From assembly GCA_937927565.1 (NCBI GenBank), contig CALBDV010000151.1, positions 1 to 5,595 on the forward strand: 5,595 nucleotides of DNA, given 5' to 3'. The notes under the pieces are model-generated. The model searched no databases. It saw only the letters and a list, made by a program, of their open reading frames with translations, and had not been told where the DNA came from. How positions within the stretch are numbered: the stretch's first letter is position 1; every line of letters starts with the position of its first letter. The translations under genes were made by a program, and so were the position numbers. Below are positions 1 to 5,595 of this stretch, piece after piece. The DNA is from an uncultured Holophagales bacterium (lineage in GTDB: Bacteria > Acidobacteriota > Thermoanaerobaculia > UBA5066).

Positions 1-2079
1 CTGGGCCGGGTCGATGCGGACCAGCGCGTTGCCGGCGCCGGAGACGAGCCTGAGCTGAACGTCCTCCCCGAGGAGCTGGCCGAGCATCCGGCGCATCCGG
101 CCGATCGTCTCGTCCAGGTCCAGGGCGCGCGGTTCGGTCGGCTGCCGGCGCGCGAACGCGAGGAGGTGCCGGGTGAGCTGCGCCGAGCGCTGGGCGGCCC
201 TCTCGATCTCGCGCAGGTCCTCGGCCGTCGGGCTCCCCGGGTCGAGCCGTTCGAGGGCCAGCGTCGCATGCCCCTGGATGACGGAGAGCATGTTGTTGAA
301 GTCGTGGGCCACTCCGCCGGCGAGCCGCCCGACCGATTCCATCCTCTGCGCGGCGAGAAGCTGCTGCTGAAGCCGCTCCCGCTCCAGCTCCGCGTGCCGG
401 CGCGCGCTGATGTCCCGCGAGATGGTGACGAGGACGTTCTCGCCGTTGAAGCTCAGGCCCGAGGCGGAGACCTCCACGTCGTACACCGAGCCGTCCTTCC
501 GCCGGTGCCGTGACTCGAACGTCTCGTGGACCCGCGAGAGGTCCGCGAAGCGGCTCCTCACGTCGGCCTCGGTCAGGTCCGCCACGAAGTCCCACGTCCG
601 GAGCGAGAGGGCCTCCTCGCGCGTGTAGCCGAGCATCTCGGCGAATCGGCTGTTGGTCTGGACGACCCGGTGCTCCTGGTCGAAGACCGCGATGCCGTCG
701 CAGGAGGCGTCGATGAGCGCGTCCCGGAACGCCGCCGCCTCCCGGCGGGCCAGCTCGGCCCGGCGCCTTTCGGAGATGTCCCTCGTGACCCCCTGCAGGT
801 GGGTGACGCGGCCGGTGGCGTCCGTGACGATCGTCGTCGCGACTTCGGTCGGGACGATCGTCCCGTCCTTTCGTTTCTGGTCTACCTCCATCGTCCGCGT
901 CTGCGCCGCCTCGCCCTTCTCCGCGAACTCCGCGAGAGCCCGGGGAAGCTGCTCGGCGACGAACGCCATCGACTCGGGCGTGAGGGCGTCGGCGAGCGAC
1001 TGGCCGACCGTCTCGGCAACGGTGTACCCGCGGAGCCTCTCGATGGACGGGCTGACCCATTCGAAGCGCCCGGCGCCGAGGTCGTAAAGCCAGATGACGT
1101 CCGCCGATTTCTCCGAGACGAGCCGATATCGCGCCTCGCTCTCGCGGAGCGCCTCCTCCTCGCGGCTCCGCGCCACGGCGATCGCCGCGATCCGCGCCGC
1201 CGTGTCGACGAGGCGCAGCTGGCGGCCGGTGAGGCGGCCCCTTCGCCCCAGGTAGAGCGTCAGGACGCCCAGAACGTCTCCCTTGCGGCTTAGGAGGGGC
1301 GTCGAGAAGCCCGACCCGATCCCGTGCGCGAGGCCGGCGTCGCGGTAACGGGCCCAGAGCGGATCGGTGGAGATGTCCTCCACCGCGACCGCTTCCTTCC
1401 GGACGACGGCGGCACCGCTCTGGGAGTCCTCCTCCCCGACCGGGAGCTCCTCGAGGAGGCGCAACGTGTCCGCGGGGACCCTCGGGCCGGCGGCCAGGCG
1501 GAGGACCCTCCCGTCGGCCGAGAGGAGGTAGATCGTGACGGCGGTATCGAGCGTCTGCGCCTCGATGGCGCGCGCGATGGCGTCGAGCGTTCCCTCGAGG
1601 GGCTCGCCGGCGACGATCCTCGCCAGGACACGGTCCTCGAGGGCGAGCCGGTCCTCCGCGGCCCTCGAGTCGGCGACGACGCGCGAGCTTCCCACGCTGC
1701 CCACCACCCGGCCGGCGGGGTCGCGCAGAGGCCCCTTCCGCGACTCGAAGAGGGTCGTGTCCCCGTCCCAGCGAAGGCGCACCTCCTCGTCGAAGACGAC
1801 GATCCCCCCCGAGGCGACGGCCTTCCGGTCGTTCTCCTGAAACACGACGGCCGTCTCGGCGGGAAACAGGTCGAAGTCGGTCTTTCCGAGGACGCTGCCC
1901 GCTCCCGAGCCGAAAGACAGCTCGAAGAGGTCGTTGCAGTAGGTGTAACGGCCGTCGAGGTCCTTCATCCAGAGAAACCCCTGCACGGTGCCGAAGAGCG
2001 CCATGAGCGCGATCGGCTCGGGCACACCGGGCGCGGTTGGGGGCTTGACCGGCTCTGAGGGACCCGGAGCGTCGTTCAT
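1..2079 (-). CDS. PAS-GAF-PAS-PAS sensor histidine kinase, C-terminus cut by window edge
   Basis: The minus frame stays open for 693 codons from the ATG at 2079 to the window edge. Domains in order: PAS about residues 24-135 (GFLWMKDLDGRYTY, then GKTDFDLFP); GAF about 145-300; PAS about 318-435 (ending in GVTRDISERRRAEL); PAS about 448-565 (DGIAVFDQEHRVVQTN, ending in TISRDISARR); HisKA dimerisation/phosphotransfer domain about 575-647, with the acceptor motif GGVAHDFNN and phospho-His at H592. The visible end (RIDPAQ) is where the HATPase_c domain begins in this family, so the ATPase lies outside and a receiver domain may follow. No membrane segment or signal peptide is visible, so it should be a cytoplasmic sensor whose PAS/GAF domains may bind small ligands or cofactors; the ligand cannot be read from sequence. 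It should autophosphorylate at H592 and pass phosphate to an unseen Asp. There is no clear Shine-Dalgarno before the ATG; a later in-frame ATG (residue 26) would still keep all domains. The kinase call is secure; signal and partner are unknown. Confidence 0.93.
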   Translation of the reverse strand, partial: MNDAPGPSEPVKPPTAPGVPEPIALMALFGTVQGFLWMKDLDGRYTYCNDLFELSFGSGAGSVLGKTDFDLFPAETAVVFQENDRKAVASGGIVVFDEEVRLRWDGDTTLFESRKGPLRDPAGRVVGSVGSSRVVADSRAAEDRLALEDRVLARIVAGEPLEGTLDAIARAIEAQTLDTAVTIYLLSADGRVLRLAAGPRVPADTLRLLEELPVGEEDSQSGAAVVRKEAVAVEDISTDPLWARYRDAGLAHGIGSGFSTPLLSRKGDVLGVLTLYLGRRGRLTGRQLRLVDTAARIAAIAVARSREEEALRESEARYRLVSEKSADVIWLYDLGAGRFEWVSPSIERLRGYTVAETVGQSLADALTPESMAFVAEQLPRALAEFAEKGEAAQTRTMEVDQKRKDGTIVPTEVATTIVTDATGRVTHLQGVTRDISERRRAELARREAAAFRDALIDASCDGIAVFDQEHRVVQTNSRFAEMLGYTREEALSLRTWDFVADLTEADVRSRFADLSRVHETFESRHRRKDGSVYDVEVSASGLSFNGENVLVTISRDISARRHAELERERLQQQLLAAQRMESVGRLAGGVAHDFNNMLSVIQGHATLALERLDPGSPTAEDLREIERAAQRSAQLTRHLLAFARRQPTEPRALDLDETIGRMRRMLGQLLGEDVQLRLVSGAGNALVRIDPAQ

Positions 2080-2094
2080 CGATCGATCAGTAAG

Positions 2095-2122
2095 GATAAA
2101 TTGAGGACCGGAACGGGGGCAA
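2095..2122 (-). promoter_or_regulatory. Weak candidate promoter for the histidine kinase
   Basis: Reading the minus strand, TTGCCC (2122-2117) and TTTATC (2100-2095) are separated by 16 nt, in the only AT-richer patch of an otherwise very GC-rich region. The match to the -10 consensus is poor (about three of six). If used, transcription would start only about ten bases before the kinase ATG, giving a very short leader, which fits the missing Shine-Dalgarno. The -35 half overlaps the hairpin at 2114-2131. This is inference from position and base composition only. Confidence 0.2.
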
Positions 2123-2131
2123 GCGCCCCCG
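2114..2131 (-). terminator. GC-rich hairpin after the 115-aa gene, possible terminator
   Basis: A perfect 7-bp stem, CGGGGGC paired with GCCCCCG, closes a 4-nt loop. It lies 59 nt past the stop of the 115-aa gene and upstream of the kinase. On the minus strand it is followed by TTCCGGTCC and not by a true T-run, so intrinsic termination would be weak at best. A second inverted repeat, CCCGGC (2142-2147) with GCCGGG (2167-2172), sits between it and the stop codon. The stem is seen directly; its function as a terminator or attenuator is a guess. Confidence 0.35.
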
Positions 2132-2190
2132 CTGCTCTCGTCCCGGCCGGGGCTCGGAGGAGCTTCGCCGGGCCGCCGCGCCGGGGCGTC

Positions 2191-2538
2191 CTACACCGCG
2201 CCGAGCGTGACGAGCGAAGCCGCCAGCTTCACCGCCTCGGTCAGGACGGCGAGGGTCCTGGCGACGTCCTCCAGGCTCTCGAACGACTTCTTCAGCTCCC
2301 GGTTGGTCCGCTTCAGGTCGTCGTGTATGGACGTCACGACGCTGCTGTGGTCTTCGAGCGAGGCGACGACGGCCTTCCAGTAGGCGTCGCGGGCCGCGCC
2401 GTAGAGGTCCCTCACCTGCTCCTTCGCCTGGGGCGTCGCCGCCGCGGCGTAGAGCTTGTCGAAGTTCCGCTCGGCCAGCCGGTAGGTCGTCTCGATGCTC
2501 GCGAGGAGCCGTTCGTGGCTCGCTTTCGAGGTCGCCAT
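2191..2538 (-). CDS. Uncharacterised 115-aa all-helical protein
   Basis: I do not recognise the family. The product is predicted almost entirely alpha-helical: a charged, alanine-rich N-terminal helix (about residues 5-33), a second stretch about 36-62 with aromatic residues (Y46, Y53, W54), a heptad-like charged helix about 65-93 that could form a coiled coil, and a hydrophobic C-terminal tail (about 96-115, LAVLTEAVKLAASLVTLGAV). That tail is short and carries E101 and K104, so it is more likely an amphipathic or packing helix than a clear transmembrane span. There is no signal peptide, lipobox or cysteine. The ATG at 2538 is backed by a strong purine-rich ribosome site directly after the stop of the upstream lipoprotein gene, 12 nt away, so the two are almost certainly cotranslated from one message. 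A role as a structural or membrane-associated partner is possible but unproven. Confidence 0.85.
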   Translation of the reverse strand: MATSKASHERLLASIETTYRLAERNFDKLYAAAATPQAKEQVRDLYGAARDAYWKAVVASLEDHSSVVTSIHDDLKRTNRELKKSFESLEDVARTLAVLTEAVKLAASLVTLGAV

Positions 2539-2540
2539 CG

Positions 2541-2550
2541 TCCCCCTCCC
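2541..2550 (-). promoter_or_regulatory. Shine-Dalgarno site of the 115-aa gene
   Basis: On the minus strand GGGAGGGGGA fills the space between the TAG stop of the lipoprotein gene and the ATG at 2538, and contains a GGAGG core. It fixes the start of the small gene and fills almost the whole intergenic gap, so the two genes must be cotranscribed unless the promoter lies inside the lipoprotein gene. Confidence 0.75.
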
Positions 2551-3543
2551 CTACTTCCCCGCCGCGGCGCGGTACTCGTCAAGTGTGGCCCGGAGGGCCG
2601 CGGCGTGTTCCGCCAGCCGGGCGAGGTCGACCTCTTCCTTCGCCTCGAACGTCGCGTGGGCGAGAACGAGGGCCTCGAGCCCCGCGAGCGTCTCGTCGAG
2701 GACCTCGGCTTCGAGCGCCGCCTGCCGCTCGACCCGGTACTCGAGGACCTTCTCCACGGCGTCGCGGAGGTCGTCCTCGCGGCTCCGGCCCGGGGTGGCG
2801 GTGATCGACGGCTCCTTCCTGAGGAGCGTGAGGACGGGGTCGAGCTGCTTGTCGTCCCAGGCGAGGCCGAAGCCGGCGACGTGCGGCTGGAGGATGGCCC
2901 CGGCCCGTCCAAGGCCGAGCTGCCAGAGCTGCCTCGCGGCGGCGCCCCGCGCCTCGACGAGGACGGCGCGGAGAGAGACGTGGATCTCCTTCTCGCGGCC
3001 GAGCAGCATCACGAAGCGCTCGAGGCTCGCGCGGATGGCCACGCTCGAGGCCTTCAGCCGCCGCGCCTGCTTCGACCCCGCGAGGGCGCCGCCCGCCCTG
3101 CCGAGGCTCCACGCCCCCGCCGGGTCGACCGGCCCCTTCCCGAGGGCCTTTTCGTAGTCGTTGACCGAGGCGGTGAGGGCATTGACGCCCCTCTCCACAC
3201 TCGCGGCGGCGTCGAAGGAGGCGAAGGCGTGGAGCGCCGCGTAGGAGGCCTCGAGGCTCCGCATCACCCCGGCCCGCGCGCCGAGCGCCTCGCGGAGGCG
3301 CCGCAGGCTCGCGAGGGTCTCGGCGCCGGGCTCGGGGCGCCCCGTGAGCGGGCCGAGGAGGTACTGCCCTTCCACGTAGGACTCGACGGCGGCCGACGTG
3401 TCGACGAGGGAGTCGGCTGTGGCCTTCGCCACGGCCGACCCGCCGTCGGCGAGGGCGGCGGCGCGGCTCCTCGCCTGCGACGCACAGCCCGAAGCGGCGA
3501 AGAGCAGGCCGCAGGCGGCGAGAACCCGGACCCTTCGGATCAT
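2551..3543 (-). CDS. Uncharacterised helical lipoprotein
   Basis: The 330-aa product begins with a lipoprotein signal peptide: basic n-region (MIRRVRV), hydrophobic core to residue 16, and a lipobox-like A-S-G-C with the lipidated cysteine at C20. The residue after it is A21, so there is no Asp +2 inner-membrane retention signal of the E. coli type, and outer-membrane anchoring is plausible if that rule applies here. The mature part is rich in Ala, Leu, Arg and Glu, with long predicted helices (for example about 74-120, 160-205, and 254-328 at the C-terminus), consistent with a helical bundle or coiled coil. Only C11 and C20, both in the signal region, are cysteines. I recognise no enzyme motif. 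The ATG is supported by GAGAGG seven bases upstream. The 115-aa gene follows after 12 nt. A role in envelope structure is plausible from localisation; nothing more specific can be read. Confidence 0.87.
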   Translation of the reverse strand: MIRRVRVLAACGLLFAASGCASQARSRAAALADGGSAVAKATADSLVDTSAAVESYVEGQYLLGPLTGRPEPGAETLASLRRLREALGARAGVMRSLEASYAALHAFASFDAAASVERGVNALTASVNDYEKALGKGPVDPAGAWSLGRAGGALAGSKQARRLKASSVAIRASLERFVMLLGREKEIHVSLRAVLVEARGAAARQLWQLGLGRAGAILQPHVAGFGLAWDDKQLDPVLTLLRKEPSITATPGRSREDDLRDAVEKVLEYRVERQAALEAEVLDETLAGLEALVLAHATFEAKEEVDLARLAEHAAALRATLDEYRAAAGK

Positions 3544-3550
3544 CGGTGCA

Positions 3551-3556
3551 CCTCTC
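3551..3556 (-). promoter_or_regulatory. Shine-Dalgarno site of the lipoprotein gene
   Basis: On the minus strand GAGAGG lies seven bases before the ATG at 3543. It supports that start, which is also the one that gives a well-formed lipoprotein signal peptide. The rest of the 83-nt gap up to the bactofilin stop shows no convincing terminator or -10/-35 pair, so read-through from the bactofilin gene remains possible. Confidence 0.6.
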
Positions 3557-3626
3557 GCCTCTCGGCGCGGGGGATGGAGCCGGGGAACGACGGAGGTTAC
3601 GCCGAATCGGGCCGGGTCGAAGGAGG

Positions 3627-4136
3627 TCAGCTCTTGCTCTGGTCCTTCTTCTCGGTCTTCTCGGTAACCGGCGTCGGGGCCACGGGGGTCGTGGCGGCGG
3701 GCTTGCCACCCATGTCGACGCTTCCCTTGAACTGCGCGCCCTCGGCGATGGCGATCTTCGGGGCCCGGATGTTCCCCTCGAGGATCCCCGAAGGGAGGAT
3801 CTCCACCTTCTCCGTGGCGATCACGTTGCCGACGATGCGTCCCGCGATGACGACGTGGTGCGCCTTGACCTCGGCGTTCACCTGCGCCTGCGGGCCGATG
3901 CGAAGGCCCTTCGTGACGGAGATCTTTCCCTCGACGCGCCCCTCGACGACGAGGTCCTCGTCGCCCGAAAGCTCACCCTGGATGCGAATGTTGGGTCCGA
4001 TCACGGCTGTCTTCACCTCTGCCGGCGCTCTCTGCCCGGCAGGGGCCGGGGCGGCCGCCGGCCGCTGCGTTTCGTGGGGATGGGAGGGCCGCTCGCCTTC
4101 GGGGCGCGGTGGCGTTTTCGATCCGAAGAGTCCCAT
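3627..4136 (-). CDS. Bactofilin family cytoskeletal protein
   Basis: This 169-aa protein belongs to the bactofilins (polymer-forming cytoskeletal proteins, formerly DUF583), which form nucleotide-independent filaments at the inner face of the membrane and organise cell-wall, stalk or chromosome-related machinery. The core, about residues 44-142, shows the regular spacing of Gly and hydrophobic residues of a right-handed beta-helix: IGPNIRIQGELSGDEDLVVE, then repeating rungs with VEGRVEGKI, IAGRIVGNV and ILEGNIRAPKIAI. It is flanked by a Pro/Ala-rich N-terminal tail (about 9-40) behind the short hydrophobic start MGLFGSK, and a disordered C-terminal tail (about 143-169) rich in Pro, Thr and then Lys/Glu. 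In studied bactofilins the N-terminus contributes to membrane binding and the tails to partner binding. The start at 4136 is preferred because the frame further upstream only overlaps the phosphopantetheinyl transferase gene, and MGLFGSK resembles known bactofilin N-termini. No strong Shine-Dalgarno is visible; the upstream stop is 11 nt away, so coupled translation is likely. Confidence 0.92.
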   Translation of the reverse strand: MGLFGSKTPPRPEGERPSHPHETQRPAAAPAPAGQRAPAEVKTAVIGPNIRIQGELSGDEDLVVEGRVEGKISVTKGLRIGPQAQVNAEVKAHHVVIAGRIVGNVIATEKVEILPSGILEGNIRAPKIAIAEGAQFKGSVDMGGKPAATTPVAPTPVTEKTEKKDQSKS

Positions 4137-4147
4137 GTCGCGGCAGT

Positions 4148-4816
4148 CTACCCGATCGGGCGCGGCGGTCCGGATGCGGGGCTCGCCACGGCGCAGAGAA
4201 CGAAACCCGCCTCCGTACGCCACCAGCCCCGCCAGGCATCGTCTCCGGGTCCGCGCGCGACGAAGGGGCGCCAGGTGCCGTCGGCCGGGCCGCGCTCGGG
4301 CGAGACCTCCACGGCCTTCGGAGGAATCCGGAGACCCTCGCGCAGCGCCTTCATCACGCTCTCCTTCGCGCTCCAGACGAGCGTGGCCGCCAGCGCGGCC
4401 GTCCCCGCATCGCTCTCCGCCACGAAGGCCTGCTCCGCCGGGGTGAACCAGTCTGCGAGGAAGGCCGCGGGGCGCTCCTCGATGGCCTCGAGGTCGACGC
4501 CGAGACGGATCTCGGCCAGTCCGAGCGCTGCGACGGCGACGCCGTGACTGTGCGTGAGGGAGAGGGAGACCCCGACGGGGTGCCCGTTCGGGAGGAACGC
4601 CTCGGGAGCGCCGGACGCGGACGCCACTATGGCCACGCCGTTCTCCGTCTCCGCCTCTCCAGCCAGGACGAGCGCCCTCTTGGCGACCCACCGGCCGAGG
4701 AGCCAGTCGCCACGCCTTTTCGGGACCCGCAGCCGCGAGAGGACCTCGCGCTCGGCCCCCGTGAGCCAGGCCTCGCCGGGCGGCAGCTCTTCCTCCCGCC
4801 CGGCGAGCCAGGACAC
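4148..4816 (-). CDS. 4'-phosphopantetheinyl transferase, Sfp type
   Basis: The 222-aa product should transfer the 4'-phosphopantetheine arm of coenzyme A to a conserved serine of acyl, peptidyl or aryl carrier proteins in the cytoplasm, turning apo-synthases into active holo forms. Family motifs appear in order: a basic CoA-contacting stretch RRGDWLLGRWVAKRAL (34-49); the SxSH-like segment SLSLTHSHG (84-92); the Mg-binding motif LGVDLE with D108 and E110; WFTPAEQ (123-129); and WSAKESVMKAL (148-158) with the W-x-x-K-E-x-x-x-K signature (W148, K151, E152, K156). Length and two-half layout fit the Sfp/EntD type and not the 120-aa AcpS type. The start is GTG at 4816, five bases after the stop of the carboxyltransferase gene, with no good Shine-Dalgarno in the gap and no in-frame ATG nearby, so translation probably depends on coupling to the upstream gene. 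Whether the target is fatty-acid ACP or a polyketide/nonribosomal synthase cannot be decided here. Confidence 0.93.
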   Translation of the reverse strand: MSWLAGREEELPPGEAWLTGAEREVLSRLRVPKRRGDWLLGRWVAKRALVLAGEAETENGVAIVASASGAPEAFLPNGHPVGVSLSLTHSHGVAVAALGLAEIRLGVDLEAIEERPAAFLADWFTPAEQAFVAESDAGTAALAATLVWSAKESVMKALREGLRIPPKAVEVSPERGPADGTWRPFVARGPGDDAWRGWWRTEAGFVLCAVASPASGPPRPIG

Positions 4817-4821
4817 GGTGC

Positions 4822-5595
4822 TCAGCGGTTGATTCGTGTCCGCTCCTTCGCCATTCCCCTCTCGATCGCGTCGACGAGGTAGGGCCTCAGCTGCGCCGCG
4901 GGGAGGATCCGGTCGAGGGATCCGACGGCGAGCGCCCGCTGGACGCTGTGAATGCCGTCGAACTCGTCGGCCACCTGTCCCAGCTTCTCGGAGCGGACCG
5001 ACTTCACGAGGTCGGCGAGGCGCTTGCGGAGCCTTCGTTTCGCGGCATCCGGCACGGCCGCGATCTCCTTCTCGAGGGCGACGACGCGCGGGTCCATCTT
5101 CGTCCGCTGGTCGACCTCCCGCGCGAAGACGACGGCGGCAGCGGGGGCGCCCCCGATGACCGAGGCGTAGGTGCCCTCGAGCGCCGCGACCTCCATGTTG
5201 TCGTTCAGCGTCTTCGAGAAGACGACGAACGCGCCGCCGTGGTAGCGCGAGACGACGGTGAAGACGATGGGCCCCCTGAAGTTCGTCACGGCGCGCCCGA
5301 TCTCGGCGCCGTACTCGAGCTGGATCTTTCGCATCGACTCGGGCGAGCCGTCGAAGCCGGAGAGGTTCGCGAGGACGACGAGGGGCCGGTTGCCGCTGGC
5401 GGCGTTGATCGCGCGGGCGATCTTCTTGGACGCCTGCGGGAAGAGGGTCCCCGAGGTCCAGTTCTCCGGTCCGTCCGTGGCGACGAAGCCGATCCGCTTG
5501 ACGGGGCGCGACTCGAAGCCGAGGAGGCAGACGGGCCAGCCGCCGATGTGGGCGTCCCAGACGACGCCGTTCTCGGCGTCGCGCATGCCGGCCCA
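4822..5595 (-). CDS. Acetyl/acyl-CoA carboxylase carboxyltransferase, C-terminal part
   Basis: The frame is open through the right edge; 257 residues plus the stop are visible. The methionine at 5586 lies inside the domain (WAGMRDAENG) and is not the start. The fragment is the C-terminal half of a biotin-dependent carboxyltransferase, which moves CO2 from carboxybiotin to an acyl-CoA, typically acetyl-CoA to malonyl-CoA. Visible landmarks: IGFVATDGPENWTSGTLFPQ followed by ASKKIARAI; the NLSGFDGSPESM segment, which matches the N-x-x-G-F-x-G pattern of eukaryote-type ACC; the SRYHGGAFVVFSK segment with the Gly-Gly pair expected at the active site; the VIGGAPAAAVVF strand; then a charged helical stretch and the C-terminal element FDGIHSVQRALAVGSLDRIL. 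These resemble fused multidomain carboxylases more than split AccA/AccD, so the full gene may also carry biotin carboxylase and biotin-carrier domains beyond the edge. The next gene, a phosphopantetheinyl transferase, fits a role in fatty-acid or polyketide precursor supply. Substrate (acetyl- versus propionyl-CoA) is not settled. Confidence 0.88.
   Translation of the reverse strand, partial: WAGMRDAENGVVWDAHIGGWPVCLLGFESRPVKRIGFVATDGPENWTSGTLFPQASKKIARAINAASGNRPLVVLANLSGFDGSPESMRKIQLEYGAEIGRAVTNFRGPIVFTVVSRYHGGAFVVFSKTLNDNMEVAALEGTYASVIGGAPAAAVVFAREVDQRTKMDPRVVALEKEIAAVPDAAKRRLRKRLADLVKSVRSEKLGQVADEFDGIHSVQRALAVGSLDRILPAAQLRPYLVDAIERGMAKERTRINR

Noticed and set aside
526..1293. Plus-strand open frame of 255 codons inside the kinase
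   Set aside because: It is antisense to the second and third PAS domains of the kinase and encodes a low-complexity Arg/Asp-rich string. The opposite strand carries clear PAS signatures.
2142..2172. Second inverted repeat (CCCGGC with GCCGGG) as a terminator
   Set aside because: The stem is only 6 bp with a 19-nt loop and no T-run follows; such pairs arise readily in GC-rich DNA.
2579..3709. Minus-strand open frame of 376 codons overlapping the lipoprotein gene
   Set aside because: The product is mostly Arg, Pro and Gly, while the other frame gives a proper lipoprotein signal peptide with a ribosome site at the right distance.
2101..4446. Very long plus-strand open frame (781 codons) antisense to four genes
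   Set aside because: Its translation is Arg/Gly/Pro-rich with no recognisable domain, and it runs across the antisense of the 115-aa, lipoprotein, bactofilin and phosphopantetheinyl transferase genes. Stop codons are rare in such GC-rich DNA, so this is a composition artefact.
4137..4691. N-terminal extension of the bactofilin frame up to an ATG at 4691
   Set aside because: The extra 185 residues are Arg/Gly-rich and lie out of frame over the phosphopantetheinyl transferase, whose catalytic motifs are intact. The bactofilin start at 4136 gives a normal family length.

Overview
The window carries six protein genes, all on the minus strand, packed with short gaps. It is strongly GC-rich, with third codon positions dominated by G and C. 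That base use, a three-PAS plus GAF histidine kinase with an HDFNN-type phospho-acceptor motif, a bactofilin, and an acetyl/acyl-CoA carboxylase carboxyltransferase of the fused-enzyme type together suggest a high-GC Gram-negative environmental bacterium. Acidobacteriota, Myxococcota or a similar phylum are the best guesses, but the window has no marker gene that settles this. No tRNA, rRNA, CRISPR array, insertion sequence or phage gene was seen.

In transcription order (right to left) the layout is: (1) the C-terminal part of a carboxyltransferase, cut by the right edge, at 5595-4822; (2) an Sfp-type 4'-phosphopantetheinyl transferase starting with GTG, at 4816-4148, 5 nt after the previous stop; (3) a bactofilin at 4136-3627, 11 nt after the previous stop; (4) after an 83-nt gap, an uncharacterised helical lipoprotein at 3543-2551; (5) 12 nt later, an uncharacterised 115-aa helical protein at 2538-2191; (6) after a 111-nt gap with a GC-rich hairpin and an AT-richer patch, a soluble PAS-GAF-PAS-PAS-HisKA sensor kinase at 2079-1, cut by the left edge before its ATPase domain.

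Genes 1 and 2 belong together in function. The carboxyltransferase makes a carboxylated acyl-CoA (malonyl-CoA type extender), and the phosphopantetheinyl transferase activates the carrier proteins that use it for fatty-acid or polyketide synthesis. The tight spacing through to the bactofilin suggests one transcript that links lipid precursor supply to a membrane-associated polymer scaffold. Genes 4 and 5 look like a two-gene unit of unknown role: one product is anchored in the envelope as a lipoprotein and the other has no export signal. The kinase is probably a separate unit with its own promoter. The strongest candidate for something undescribed is the lipoprotein/115-aa pair; the rest is recognisable biology in a somewhat unusual arrangement.
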